Notes under the pieces: model-generated
Databases searched by the model: none
What the model was told of the DNA's origin: nothing
Seen by the model: only the letters and a program-made list of their open reading frames with translations
Made by a program: the position numbers and the translations under genes
In this document: piece by piece, positions 8,875 to 18,618 of the stretch
Layout of the letters: each line of letters starts with the position of its first letter
How positions within the stretch are numbered: position 1 is the first letter of the stretch
Source of the DNA: Actinobacteria bacterium IMCC26207
GTDB taxonomy: Bacteria; Actinomycetota; Acidimicrobiia; Acidimicrobiales; Microtrichaceae
Direction: 5' to 3'
Assembly: GCA_001025035.1 (NCBI GenBank)
Contig: LCZK01000008.1
Coordinates: 280,960 to 344,959, forward strand
DNA: 64,000 nt

Positions 8875-10113
8875 GTGGAGGACGATCCGGCATGGCACAG
8901 TCCCTCCGGGGAAGATGACCCTTTCGAAAGTTGGGTTCTCGACGATTCCTTTGTGCAATCCGCCGAGGTAGTCGAGCCGACTTCAGCCGACCGGGAGCGC
9001 CTCGCAAGGCAAGCCAATTTGCAGCGAATGCTGGCCGATCAATCTGCCGCTCAAGAGAATCAGTTCAACGCCAATCGACGCTTTGCCCCAGGCGAAGATG
9101 ATTTGAGTTGGGCAACCGGCGACGACGAGTTTGCTGCGCCTCGCAGAAAGCGCACCTGGCTCAAACTCAGCGCAGCACTCGTGATCCTGTCGGTGGTAGC
9201 GGTGTACGTGCTCGCTCAGTTCATCCCGCTATCGGTATCAGTGCTGGGCCTCAACGGCGCACCCGATCCTCCTTCTGGCGGCGAGGTTCCCGGAGACATG
9301 ACGTTTTCAGATTCGCGAGTGAATCCTGCGCCGCAGACTGCACCGAGTTCAGATGCCGGACTGTTGCGCCCTGACGGCTGGCCCTCTGCATCAGCTGAGC
9401 AGCAGAGCACTCCACTGGGGTTTCCTGGCGAGGTGCCCGATGGCGGAGGCACCCACGGGTTCATTCAGATGCAGCCCGATGGCGTCACCCCAGTCGCCTA
9501 TGACCCGTGCCGACCAATCCACTACGTCACTCGCCCAGACGGTGCACCGGACGGCGCCGATCAACTCATCACCGAAGCTGTGGCCAGTGTTTCGCAGGCC
9601 ACCGGCTTGGTCTTTATCAACGACGGTGCAACGGATGAGGCGCCGAGCGAACAGCGGGATTCGTTTCTGCCCGAGCGCTACGGGGATCGCTGGGCACCCG
9701 TCCTGATTGCCTGGTCAAACCCCACCGAGTCGCCCGACTTGGGAGGTGATGGTTCTGGAGACTCTGCGGGCAGCACGCTCGAGATTCTTGGCTACGCCGG
9801 TAGCAGCAGCGCAGGCTACGCAGAGGATTCCGACCCTGGCGCCGCGGACAGCAGCGGGCAGCAAATCTTCGTGAGCGGCGGGCTCACACTTGACGGGCCT
9901 GACTTTGCCGAACTCTTGTCTGAGCGTGGCGGTTATGCCGAGGCTCGGGCCACGGTGATGCACGAGCTCGGCCACCTTGTCGGCCTTGACCACGTCTCGG
10001 ATGACTCGCAATTGATGTCACCCACCTTGAGCGGAGATCTGACTGACTATGCAAGCGGTGACCTTGAGGGCCTTGCAGTTCTCGGTCAAGGGCAGTGTCT
10101 GCCCGATATCTAG
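8875..10113 (+). CDS. Membrane-anchored matrixin-like zinc metalloprotease
   Basis: This 412-aa protein starts at GTG. It has an acidic N-terminal cytoplasmic segment (1-95), one membrane helix (about 97-119) and a Pro/Gly/Ser-rich extracellular linker. The C-terminal peptidase carries the extended zinc motif HELGHLVGLDH (363-373), followed by a Met-turn (LMSP, Met381). This HExxHxxGxxH plus Met-turn arrangement is that of metzincins, closest to M10 matrixin-like domains. There is no cleavable signal peptide: it should be a type II membrane protein with the protease outside. Substrate unknown. It is divergent from the aldehyde dehydrogenase operon and is followed by icd on the same strand, 108 bp on. 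Confidence 0.85.
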   Translation: MEDDPAWHSPSGEDDPFESWVLDDSFVQSAEVVEPTSADRERLARQANLQRMLADQSAAQENQFNANRRFAPGEDDLSWATGDDEFAAPRRKRTWLKLSAALVILSVVAVYVLAQFIPLSVSVLGLNGAPDPPSGGEVPGDMTFSDSRVNPAPQTAPSSDAGLLRPDGWPSASAEQQSTPLGFPGEVPDGGGTHGFIQMQPDGVTPVAYDPCRPIHYVTRPDGAPDGADQLITEAVASVSQATGLVFINDGATDEAPSEQRDSFLPERYGDRWAPVLIAWSNPTESPDLGGDGSGDSAGSTLEILGYAGSSSAGYAEDSDPGAADSSGQQIFVSGGLTLDGPDFAELLSERGGYAEARATVMHELGHLVGLDHVSDDSQLMSPTLSGDLTDYASGDLEGLAVLGQGQCLPDI

Positions 10114-10221
10114 TCGGACCGACTTCTTTCGGAGCACTTGTCTGCAACATGTATGCTTTGAGGCAGTCAGTACTTGGCTGCAGTGCACGGCGCTCAGTCA
10201 TCGAACAGAACAGGTGCCCGC

Positions 10222-11448
10222 ATGGCCAAGATCAAGGTGCAGAACCCAGTCGTAGAACTCGACGGAGACGAGATGACTCGAATCATCTGGGACTTCATCA
10301 AGCAGCAACTCATCCTTCCGTACCTTGATATTGAGTTGAAGTACTTCGACCTTTCGATTGAGTCCCGCGATGCAACCGAGGATCAGATCACCATTGATGC
10401 CGCCAACGCCATCAAAGAACACGGCGTGGGCGTGAAGTGCGCAACCATCACGCCAGACGAGGCGCGGGTCGAAGAGTTCGGCCTGAAGAAGATGTGGCGC
10501 TCCCCCAATGGCACCATCCGCAACATTTTGGGCGGCGTGGTTTTTCGTGAACCCATCATCTGCTCGAACATTCCCCGGTTGGTTCCAGGGTGGACCAAGC
10601 CAATCGTGATTGGCCGCCACGCCCACGGCGATCAGTACCGTGCGACTGACTTCAAAGCCCCCAAGGCTGGAACCGTCACCATTACGTACACCCCCAAAGA
10701 CGGCACCGAACCCATCGAATATGAGATCGTCGAGATCCCCGAGGGCGGCGGCGTGGTCATGGGTATGTACAACTTTGATGAGTCGATTCGTGACTTCGCT
10801 CGAGCCTCATTCCGCTACGGACTGCAGCGTAACTACCCCGTGTACTTGTCAACCAAGAACACCATCCTCAAGGCCTACGACGGCCAATTCAAAGACCTGT
10901 TCCAAGAAGTCTTTGACGCTGAGTTCGCCGCCGACTTTGCCGCCGCTGGACTCACCTATGAGCACCGCTTGATCGACGACATGGTGGCCGCCGCCATGAA
11001 GTGGGAAGGCGGCTACGTCTGGGCGTGCAAGAACTACGACGGCGACGTGCAGTCAGACATCGTGGCTCAGGGCTTTGGCTCGCTCGGCCTGATGAGTTCC
11101 GTGCTGATGACTCCCGACGGGCAAACAGTCGAGGCCGAAGCAGCTCACGGCACCGTGACCCGTCACTACCGCGAGCACCAAAAGGGCAACCCCACCTCTA
11201 CCAATCCGATTGCGTCGATCTTTGCGTGGACTCGCGGCTTGGCACATCGCGGCAAGCTCGACAACACACCCGAGGTCACCGCCTTTGCCAACACACTTGA
11301 AGAAGTGTGCATCCAAACAGTAGAAGCCGGGCAGATGACCAAGGACCTAGCGCTGCTCGTAGGCCCAGATCAAGCTTGGCTGACCACCCAAGAGTTCCTC
11401 GCTGTGCTCGACGAGAATCTACAAACAGCAATGGCAGCTCAGGCCTAA
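10222..11448 (+). CDS. icd: NADP-dependent isocitrate dehydrogenase (homodimeric)
   Basis: This 408-aa enzyme belongs to the dimeric, eukaryote-like IDH class rather than the E. coli type. It decarboxylates isocitrate to 2-oxoglutarate with NADP. The chosen ATG at 10222 begins [20 protein letters not shown], the normal N-terminus of this class; an in-frame extension to 10174 is probably not used. The isocitrate-binding segment ([12 protein letters not shown]) and metal-binding Asp residues are in place. A good terminator hairpin follows at 11492-11512. With mdh it supplies two TCA-cycle enzymes in this window. Confidence 0.97.
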   Translation: MAKIKVQNPVVELDGDEMTRIIWDFIKQQLILPYLDIELKYFDLSIESRDATEDQITIDAANAIKEHGVGVKCATITPDEARVEEFGLKKMWRSPNGTIRNILGGVVFREPIICSNIPRLVPGWTKPIVIGRHAHGDQYRATDFKAPKAGTVTITYTPKDGTEPIEYEIVEIPEGGGVVMGMYNFDESIRDFARASFRYGLQRNYPVYLSTKNTILKAYDGQFKDLFQEVFDAEFAADFAAAGLTYEHRLIDDMVAAAMKWEGGYVWACKNYDGDVQSDIVAQGFGSLGLMSSVLMTPDGQTVEAEAAHGTVTRHYREHQKGNPTSTNPIASIFAWTRGLAHRGKLDNTPEVTAFANTLEEVCIQTVEAGQMTKDLALLVGPDQAWLTTQEFLAVLDENLQTAMAAQA

Positions 11449-11491
11449 CCCACCTGTTCCTCTTGTCCCATTCCTCTCCGCAATGCGGAAA

Positions 11492-11512
11492 GCCCCGAGG
11501 TTGTGTCGGGGC
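11492..11512 (+). terminator. Terminator hairpin after icd
   Basis: GCCCCGA (11492-11498) pairs with TCGGGGC (11506-11512) over a 7-base loop, 44 bp after the icd stop. The T-run is weak (cttcgctcagttgttt). It also lies beyond the end of the convergent pentapeptide gene. Confidence 0.6.
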
Positions 11513-11538
11513 CTTCGCTCAGTTGTTTGGTGTGCGGG

Positions 11539-12852
11539 TCAGCCCGCTGCTGTGCGTGGGCACTCCGTGGATTGCCAAACACCATTCGGACATATCGTGC
11601 TCGACCAGATCACACCGGTCAGATCGGCGTCCGTCAGGTCGGCACCGGTCAGGTTGACCCGCATTAGGTCGGCGTCCGTCAGGTTGGCGCCGACCAGGCT
11701 GGCGTCGCTCAGGTTGGCAGGGTAGGTCTGGCCGCTCAGGTTGGCCCCGCTCAGGTTGGCCCCGTCCAATGTGGCGCCGGTCAGGATGGCGTCATAGAGG
11801 GTGGCTTCGCTGAGGTTGGCGTTGGTAAGGGTGGCGTCGTCCAGGGTGGCGCTGGACAGGTTGGCTTGGGTCAGGTTGGCTTCAGTCAGGTTGAGGCCAG
11901 TCAGGTCTACGCCGCTCAGGTTGGCGCCATGCAGATTAGCGAAGGTCAGGTTTGCGCTGCCATTGTCGTCTATCAGGAACGTGTTGGTCAGGGTGGCGCC
12001 GGCCAGGTTGGCGCCGACCAGGTTGGCGTTGCGCAGGTCGGCGTTGTAGATAGTGGAGTTCATAAGGTTAGCGCTGGTCAGGTTGGCGGTGCGCAGGTTG
12101 GCGTGGGTCAAGTCTGCGCCGAACAGGACGGCGCCGGTCAGGTCGGAATTGCCTAGGTCGGCGTCGCTCAGATTAACGCGGGGTCCGACTAGGTAGCCGT
12201 TGATAATTTTATAGCCGGTAGCTAAGGACTCTGGTGTCCCGGTTAATTTACCCGAACGGACGCCGCTCAGGTTGGTTCCGGATAGGTTGGCGGCGGACAG
12301 GGTAGCGCCGGTCAGATTGACGCCGGTCAGGTCGACGTCGGTCAGGTCGGCGTGGACTAGGTCGGCGTCGCTCAGATTAACGCCGGGTCCGACTAGGTAG
12401 CCCTGGATGTTTTTATAGCCGGTAGGCAACGACGCTGGCGTCCCAAAAATTTGACCCGAACGGACGCCGTTTCCGACGAAGGTGGGATAGACGACGCCGC
12501 TCATTTTGGCCCCGCTCAGGTTGGCCCTTTCAAGGGTGGCGCCGTACAGATTGACGTCGCTCAGGGTTGCGTCGCTCAGGTTGGCGCCGGACAGGTTTGC
12601 ACCGGACAGGTTTGCCTTTGTCAGGTCGGCGCCGGTCAGATCGCATCCGTGTAGGTCAGCGTGCTCACCGCGTGCGCTGCAGTCTGCCGCAACAGGTGTT
12701 GTCTCAGCCGCCGCCTCACGGATGACTGAGGTCCTAGGATTGCCCTCGGGGTCTGTGGCGGAGTTCGCTGCGTTCTCGCCGCTGCTGCAAGCCCCGAGCA
12801 GGCACACACATCCTGCAATCAAAACATAAATAAACGAACCTCTTTTTCGCAT
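11539..12852 (-). CDS. Pentapeptide-repeat lipoprotein
   Basis: This 437-aa protein starts at ATG 12852, with a strong GAAGGAGG upstream. A signal peptide ends in lipobox LGAC (Cys22; Cys15 in LIAGC is a second candidate). From about residue 60 almost the whole chain is A(D/N)LXX pentapeptide repeats, which fold as a right-handed quadrilateral beta-helix. Two insertions with a shared motif (TGYK.I.GYLVGP, near 115-155 and 195-230) interrupt the helix and look like an internal duplication. The C-terminus has two Cys (STICPNGVWQSTEC) that could form a disulfide. Most pentapeptide proteins studied are cytosolic, so this one is unusual in carrying a lipoprotein signal. Function unknown. Confidence 0.9.
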   Translation of the reverse strand: MRKRGSFIYVLIAGCVCLLGACSSGENAANSATDPEGNPRTSVIREAAAETTPVAADCSARGEHADLHGCDLTGADLTKANLSGANLSGANLSDATLSDVNLYGATLERANLSGAKMSGVVYPTFVGNGVRSGQIFGTPASLPTGYKNIQGYLVGPGVNLSDADLVHADLTDVDLTGVNLTGATLSAANLSGTNLSGVRSGKLTGTPESLATGYKIINGYLVGPRVNLSDADLGNSDLTGAVLFGADLTHANLRTANLTSANLMNSTIYNADLRNANLVGANLAGATLTNTFLIDDNGSANLTFANLHGANLSGVDLTGLNLTEANLTQANLSSATLDDATLTNANLSEATLYDAILTGATLDGANLSGANLSGQTYPANLSDASLVGANLTDADLMRVNLTGADLTDADLTGVIWSSTICPNGVWQSTECPRTAAG

Positions 12853-12914
12853 TCGTTTCCTCCTTCTGTAAGGGCCGCACAACAACGACTTGTTCAGGGT
12901 AACAGGCTAAAAGT

Positions 12915-12927
12915 GGATAAATTATCC
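12915..12927. promoter_or_regulatory. AT-rich palindrome upstream of pentapeptide lipoprotein
   Basis: GGATAA-A-TTATCC is a perfect 6-bp inverted repeat, 63 bp upstream of the start, in a strikingly A+T-rich patch (about 12900-12960). It is a candidate operator or promoter element; no regulator is known. Confidence 0.4.
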
Positions 12928-13043
12928 AGAAATTTTTCGACGCATAAATAGATACGCCGACCTCGCTGGTCTCAAGAGTGGGGGAATTTAAAACGGACAT
13001 CCTCGAGCGGTTCAGGCGTCCTACAAAGAAGATAAAGAAAAGG

Positions 13044-13928
13044 TTAGCGGTTTGCCACGAGTTCGATGGTGGCCTCTAGGCATCGGGGGTCCACGGTGCC
13101 AGGCACCAGAATGAACTCGTCCACGCCCGCTGACTCGGCATCGTCAAGCGCCAGCAACAGCCGGTCTGGGTTCCACACGGGTGCGTCGTCAGACATTGCC
13201 TGCGCAAATTCTCGACCAAATATTTCTAGGTAGTCATAGGTGAACCCGCCCAAAGTGGCTTGTGAATCCTCGACACCAAGGGAGTAGAAGCAACCGCTCA
13301 CAATGTGCGGAGCATCGCTTCTGCCCTCTGTCAACCAAGCCTGCTTAGCTGCTGCTGCGGCCACGGCCATGCCCTCGGCATTTGCATCGATAGAGAAGCC
13401 AGAAATCCCGTCAGCCCACTTGGCTGCACGTGCCAAAGCCTTCGGCCCCATGGCTCCAGCTAACAGCGGCGGGCCACCCGCTTGCACCACCGGCGGACCG
13501 AGTGGGTCGGCACCCTCGAATGCTGGCTCGCCAGCCCAGAGCGAGCGTAACTGCGCCACACCGTCGTCCAAGCGTTGATGGCGGCGCTCCATGCTTGCGC
13601 CAGCAGCCAAATAATCATGCTCACGACCGCCAATCCCCACGCCAACGGTGAGACGACCATCGCAGAGCACATCAAGGGTTGCGATCTGCTTGGCGATCAC
13701 CGGGATCGGGTGCGTGGGCAGCACAATCAGGTTGACAAAGACGCGCACGTTCTCAGTCAGTGCCGCTGCCGCTGCGTTGGTCACCAACATCTCTTGGTTA
13801 TGAAAGGTGATGCGCTCGCCGCAAGAGATCGAGGAGAACGGACCGGAGTCAATTCCCCGGCACCAGTCAAGGGTGGTGGCTCGGGTATACCCGCGGGCCA
13901 TAGTTGGGAGCGCAACGCCGATCTGCAT
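13044..13928 (-). CDS. Luciferase-like (F420-type) oxidoreductase
   Basis: This 294-aa TIM-barrel flavin/F420 monooxygenase-like protein begins MQIGVALPTMARG, as in many actinobacterial LLM enzymes. It shows the family segments LIVLPTHPIPVIAKQIATLD and GRLTVGVGIGGREHDY. F420 use is inferred from the family and the host type, not from a specific residue. It ends 115 bp after the promoter region of the pentapeptide gene and lies just downstream of the pilus locus. Substrate unknown. Confidence 0.88.
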   Translation of the reverse strand: MQIGVALPTMARGYTRATTLDWCRGIDSGPFSSISCGERITFHNQEMLVTNAAAAALTENVRVFVNLIVLPTHPIPVIAKQIATLDVLCDGRLTVGVGIGGREHDYLAAGASMERRHQRLDDGVAQLRSLWAGEPAFEGADPLGPPVVQAGGPPLLAGAMGPKALARAAKWADGISGFSIDANAEGMAVAAAAAKQAWLTEGRSDAPHIVSGCFYSLGVEDSQATLGGFTYDYLEIFGREFAQAMSDDAPVWNPDRLLLALDDAESAGVDEFILVPGTVDPRCLEATIELVANR

Positions 13929-13981
13929 GCTGCAAGATTAGAGCGCTCTCTCTGCACCGACCTAACAGTGGCTCGGCCCCG

Positions 13982-16810
13982 CTAGGGCGAGCAGTTTCCG
14001 TTTCGGCCGCATACGGTCCACTCGAGCACCACGGGAACTGCTGTTGGCGCATCGCGATTGAGTGCCACCACGGCAGAGAGTTTGGCCTCACCGCCAACCG
14101 AAGCAGTAACTCGCACCTTGCGGATATTGGTCTCTGGTGCTGTACAGCACACCACATCTGCTGTTGCCGTTGGCGCCATCAAGCTGCCCAAACTGTTGAG
14201 CTGAAGCTCGCCGCCGAACAGCGATGCCCCGGATGCCTGCCCATTCCAGTGCAGATCAAGGGCAACATTTTTGAGATAGGCGGAACCAAAGAAATTGGCC
14301 GAGGCCGGCCCGCCCGTAGTGCCGCCAGAGACAACGCCAGCCGAATCAACCGTCAACTCGGATCGAAGCACTGGCCCAGAGTACGAGTCAGAGGTTGCCA
14401 CAAGGCCAACATACTGAATGCCCACTGGTTGAAAGTAGGTGCACTGATAGTTCGGAGGCCCAGACGGAATCGCACAATCCAGTCGATAGGCGACTTTCAA
14501 AGAGGCTCCAAATAGCACCGAGGCAACCTTCTGCGCAGAGGTGAGTTGCACGCCACCACAGGAGCTTTCCCCTTCGCTAATGAGCGGGAAATAGTTATCG
14601 CCGGATTGATTTGCAACTCCTGTAAAGCTCCGGGTGCAAACCGTTCGATCTGCTGGATTAACTGCATCGTTCAGGGTGAGCATGAGCTCAGTCTGGCCAG
14701 GCAGCGTCGACAGGTTTATCCCCTGCGCCTGGGTGCCGGACTGCTTGATCACCACCCCCAAGGACTCCAACTGCGAGTCAGACACAGACACGCTCCCGCC
14801 AGAGATTCCACCAACAAAGTCTCCGAAATTATCCATCTGGAAGGATCGCGTAAATGACTGTTCTGGCCGGCCGGCGCAAACCGGGTTGGGCATACACAGC
14901 GTGGAAAGCCTGGTTGTCTCTGTGTCGTTCACCCTTGCATTCTGAACAGTCACCCAGTCGCCAGCAGGCGTAGCGGCAACCGCTGCAGCGGACCCCACCC
15001 ATGGGTTTGCAACAACTTGCACGCTCCAAATACTGAGTGCCTGCGCCTGGGCTGCAGACAGAGTTGCCGCTGAACAGATGTTGAGCGGACAGACTCGTGC
15101 GTACTTGTATGCATAACTGACCTGAACTTGAGCAGCATCTAACTGCTCGCCCGTGGTGATGAGCGCCTTGCATGACCCAGCGAGCAGTTCATAGGTTGCG
15201 ATTCGACTCTTATCAGGTGCTCCAGCGGCGGCTGGGACTGAGCAGGTTCTGCCGTCAGCCAGAGTCACCGATAATGCAGCGGTGCGAGATTGCACCCCAG
15301 TGACATTGTTATTGGTCTCGTTTCCAGTGACGTTGAGTGAAGCCGAGCCGATGTCTCCGCTCATCTGACTCGACAAGGTCACTGTGAACTTCTTGGTCGA
15401 GGTGCAGGTGGTTCCCTGCGGGTACCCAGCCGCGAAGGAACAGGTGAACGAGGCGGCTGCGGCTGGCACAGCGCTCGGACCAGCCAGCAGGTTCTGTGGA
15501 TTGGCAAAATCCCCGGCAGGAGAAGTGGCGCTCACCGAAGTCACCTTGGTAGGCACTGTTGTTTGCTGCAGAAGCGCAGGATAGGGAGCAGCAGTCGCTC
15601 CGGACCCGGACTGGTACGGGCACACGGCGAGTCGGCCGGCAAGGTGACGGAACTCGGTGCGAGCAGACAAAATAATGCTCGCTCCAGGAATAGACGGGTC
15701 GCAGGCCTGGGGGAAATTCGCAGCCGTTGCGCCAGCCCCTGCGGGCTGCCAGCCGTTGGCCTTGCCGAACACAAAGGTCGAACTGGGGTTGTCAAAAATT
15801 AGAGCATGCTGATTGGTCTCCGGTGCACCAGCAATCACAGTATTGGCGTCAAACCAGTAGCGCCCGTAAGGGAAGTAAAAGGTCTTGTTCCTGCATGCCG
15901 CAGGACCCCTGCCAAACCATTTGTTGAGCGTCGCAACAGCCTTCTGGTCGTACTTGCCGGGAGCGAACGTTATGACCGCAGTTGCGGGGCAACCCGCAAG
16001 AGCGGACAGGTCTGGCGAACTCGGAACGGACTCGTCGATTGCATAGTCCTGAGTTACCGACACGGGAACAAGGACAGGGTCTCCACAGTTTGCTCCAGCA
16101 CTGGCACGCACCGTGGTTGCAGCAACCGCCGCCACGCCGTCTAGCGCTCCGCAACTACCACCTGGGCCACCAACGGCTCCGATTCCCTCGGCCCCTTGGA
16201 CATAGGTCCCGCGCACATCTAGTGCTGGTGTGCCATCAGGGTCGTTTCGCAGAGGTGCCGCACCACCTTTTGAGCTGACACTTCCGTTGAATTGCAAAGC
16301 CTGCCCACCAAGATGCACCAAGGTTGGCTGTGCAGTGTTGACAGAAGGCTGCAACGAAGCCCAAGGCCAAGACTTCCAGGGATAGGACCCTGTGTACTCG
16401 CTGCCCGAAAACTTGATGTCACCGGCAGACTCACCAAGCTCATCTGCAGCGCTACTACAGGTGACCGTCGCAATATCGTTGCGACCCGAGGACTCGAAAG
16501 GTAGCGAGAGCCCACCGTCTGCAACCGACGGCACACCCGGCAAGCAAGCATTAACTGGATTGGTTTGATTCAGTCGCAGCTGATTGATTGCTGCTGTTAC
16601 TGCGCCGTCGGCAGCGCGGGCTTGGCGAGCAGCCTCTTCTTGGTTTTCGGTGATCTTGATGGTGGTCAACATCATGGCAAGCAGAGCGGCTATGACAACT
16701 GAGGTGAGCGCAATCGAGGCCAGCACAGCGAGCAGGACAAACCCATGCTGCTCCCGCTTGTCGGGGCGGCCACAAGAACTTGAATGGGACTGATCTACAG
16801 CAGCAGCCAT
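13982..16810 (-). CDS. Giant PilX/GspK-like pilus subunit X2
   Basis: This 942-aa protein has a basic leader, Gly23, then a pilin-like hydrophobic helix (FVLLAVLASI...). The +5 residue is Ala, not the Glu of ordinary pilins; GspK/PilX-type tip subunits also lack it. A charged helix (ITENQEEAARQARAADGAV) follows, then a very large Ser/Thr/Ala-rich exodomain. The exodomain shares segments with X1 at 26568-30200, for example LNKWFGRG, TFYFPYGRYWFD and ILSARTEFRHLAGRLAVC. It also has many Cys. I chose ATG 16810 because it gives a TGATG overlap with W2. It is the last gene of the V2-W2-X2 cassette. Predicted role: tip-located, adhesin-like minor pilin. Confidence 0.75.
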   Translation of the reverse strand: MAAAVDQSHSSSCGRPDKREQHGFVLLAVLASIALTSVVIAALLAMMLTTIKITENQEEAARQARAADGAVTAAINQLRLNQTNPVNACLPGVPSVADGGLSLPFESSGRNDIATVTCSSAADELGESAGDIKFSGSEYTGSYPWKSWPWASLQPSVNTAQPTLVHLGGQALQFNGSVSSKGGAAPLRNDPDGTPALDVRGTYVQGAEGIGAVGGPGGSCGALDGVAAVAATTVRASAGANCGDPVLVPVSVTQDYAIDESVPSSPDLSALAGCPATAVITFAPGKYDQKAVATLNKWFGRGPAACRNKTFYFPYGRYWFDANTVIAGAPETNQHALIFDNPSSTFVFGKANGWQPAGAGATAANFPQACDPSIPGASIILSARTEFRHLAGRLAVCPYQSGSGATAAPYPALLQQTTVPTKVTSVSATSPAGDFANPQNLLAGPSAVPAAAASFTCSFAAGYPQGTTCTSTKKFTVTLSSQMSGDIGSASLNVTGNETNNNVTGVQSRTAALSVTLADGRTCSVPAAAGAPDKSRIATYELLAGSCKALITTGEQLDAAQVQVSYAYKYARVCPLNICSAATLSAAQAQALSIWSVQVVANPWVGSAAAVAATPAGDWVTVQNARVNDTETTRLSTLCMPNPVCAGRPEQSFTRSFQMDNFGDFVGGISGGSVSVSDSQLESLGVVIKQSGTQAQGINLSTLPGQTELMLTLNDAVNPADRTVCTRSFTGVANQSGDNYFPLISEGESSCGGVQLTSAQKVASVLFGASLKVAYRLDCAIPSGPPNYQCTYFQPVGIQYVGLVATSDSYSGPVLRSELTVDSAGVVSGGTTGGPASANFFGSAYLKNVALDLHWNGQASGASLFGGELQLNSLGSLMAPTATADVVCCTAPETNIRKVRVTASVGGEAKLSAVVALNRDAPTAVPVVLEWTVCGRNGNCSP

Positions 16811-18618
16811 CAGGGGCCCACCAGAGGAATTGCAATCCACTCAGACCAACTCACGGTTCCGTTTGCATCGGTCCCGACTCGGGCCCGAGAGGTAGCGAAG
16901 CGTGAACAAGGGTTAGCTGGAATCGCCTTTGAGGGCACAGGACTTACAGCCACTTGCTGATTGACGAGTTGCTCAAAACAGTCGGTATCGGTGCGCCACT
17001 CGAAGTCTGCCAAATACCTGCGGGCGCCTGGCACTGCACTCCATACCAGCCGGACCCCATCGGCCACCGAAGGCGCCGGCGCCGGCGCCGCTCCACCCAC
17101 GTTGATCACACGAGCGCTGGTTGCCGTGCGAGCATCGCTAGTTGTCACTGTGACGCGCACGTTGTACTGACCATCGTTGGGGTAGTCATAGCTAGGAGCG
17201 ACACCAGTCCCCTGACTGCCATCGCCAAACTCCCATAGGTACGAGGCGGTGTTTCCTGCGCCGATGCCCGTGGTGGCAGAGGCATTGAAGCTCTGCCCTG
17301 TGGCAACTGCGCCTGCAGCATTCGTGAACGAAACAGACAATGCCGAGGGGTCAGATGGGTTCACTGTTGTGGTCGTGCTGCCACCGGGGCCAACCGTTGT
17401 CGTTGGTGCAGCGGGATTCGTAATCTGGAAGCTCGCATAGGTCGAGTCTTGCGCACCTTGGGAATCAGTCACGATCAGCGTCACGCTTGCCGTTCCAAAG
17501 ACTCCAGCCGGCGGAGTTACTGAGGTAACAGAGCCACTTGTGGTGATCTGTGTGCCTAGAGCAACTCCGTCCGGCGAGGGATACTCGACAATCCAGTCAT
17601 ACGCAGCAATATCCCCATCTGGATCAACTGAGCCAGATCCGTTCAGGGTGAACAAGGTGCCGCTTGAACCAAACAACGGCGACACGGCGGCTACTGCAGT
17701 TGGGGCTTGGTTGGTCGTTGAGATCTGCTGATACGTGCGATTGGTGTTGCCAAGATCATCAGTCACCGTGAGGATCACGCTGTAGAAACCTGCTTGGGAA
17801 AAGGTCGCCGAGGTTGTCTCTGCTGTGCTGCTCGTCACGCTGACAGCGCTCGGACCATTGAACTCCCACTGATACTGCGCAGTTCGACCAACTCCCACAC
17901 TCGACCTAGCAGCCGATAGCCCAACCACTAGCGGCACTCCCCGCTGCGAAGTGATCTGAATGACAGCCGTTGGTATTGCGACACCAGACAAGTCAGTGGG
18001 AAGGGCACCTTCATCGACTCGGCGCGTAGCGCGCACCGTCACGGTGCGATTCGTACTGCGTGGAGTCACCGAAATTTCCATCTGACGGCAAGGTTCGTCA
18101 CCCAGGTCAGAGGTACAGGTAGACACAGTCGAACCGGGCCGAATATCTGGGTACACCTGAATCGCGTCGATCAACTGATTCGTTGCTGCATTACAGGTCC
18201 GCCGCCACAGGCTTTGCTGCAGTGGGTCGTCAGCGGCAGGCGCAGCGCTATACACAACCTTGAATACATCGGTACCACCGGCAATCATCGCCACTTCAAG
18301 TTCGCCACCACTGCCGGCGTTCTGGGCTGCGGGTATGGCGCTGGGGCCACAATCATTTGCCCAACTCGGTGGGGTGCCATTCCCAAACACGGTGGCTTTG
18401 CCGGCAACGGCTACATCTTTAGGGAAGTACGCCCCGAGCAAACCGGCAGAGGCAGTGCGCAAAATGCCGTCTTGAATCACTGGCTGCTGCTGGATTGCCA
18501 GCCCCGTCCATGCCATGAGTGGCACAAAAATAACTCCAGACAGCGCTATCACAAGTAGGAGTTCAATCAGCGTGTACCCGGACTGAGAACGAGGCCGGGA
18601 GTGGCCACGGCGAGTCAC
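16810..18618 (-). CDS. PilW/GspJ-like minor prepilin W2 with PKD domains
   Basis: This 602-aa protein has a class III leader. Cleavage is expected at Gly14-Tyr15, giving YTLIELLLVIALSG with Glu at +5. After a PilW-like domain (about 15-215) come about three PKD/immunoglobulin-like domains, with marks such as YQWEFNG, GSVDPDGDIAAYDW and YLWEFGDGSQG. A short proline/threonine linker and a C-terminal segment with two Cys follow. Normal PilW proteins are about 200-350 aa, so the PKD extension is the oddity. GTG 18618 is chosen because it overlaps the V2 stop (GTGA). PKD domains usually mediate surface protein or carbohydrate contacts; an adhesive pilus-tip role is inferred. Confidence 0.82.
   Translation of the reverse strand: MTRRGHSRPRSQSGYTLIELLLVIALSGVIFVPLMAWTGLAIQQQPVIQDGILRTASAGLLGAYFPKDVAVAGKATVFGNGTPPSWANDCGPSAIPAAQNAGSGGELEVAMIAGGTDVFKVVYSAAPAADDPLQQSLWRRTCNAATNQLIDAIQVYPDIRPGSTVSTCTSDLGDEPCRQMEISVTPRSTNRTVTVRATRRVDEGALPTDLSGVAIPTAVIQITSQRGVPLVVGLSAARSSVGVGRTAQYQWEFNGPSAVSVTSSTAETTSATFSQAGFYSVILTVTDDLGNTNRTYQQISTTNQAPTAVAAVSPLFGSSGTLFTLNGSGSVDPDGDIAAYDWIVEYPSPDGVALGTQITTSGSVTSVTPPAGVFGTASVTLIVTDSQGAQDSTYASFQITNPAAPTTTVGPGGSTTTTVNPSDPSALSVSFTNAAGAVATGQSFNASATTGIGAGNTASYLWEFGDGSQGTGVAPSYDYPNDGQYNVRVTVTTSDARTATSARVINVGGAAPAPAPSVADGVRLVWSAVPGARRYLADFEWRTDTDCFEQLVNQQVAVSPVPSKAIPANPCSRFATSRARVGTDANGTVSWSEWIAIPLVGP

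Noticed and set aside
11801..12829. Plus-strand frames with regular Arg/Leu/Val repeats
   Set aside because: Antisense of the pentapeptide repeats; the minus frame has a signal peptide and a strong ribosome site.
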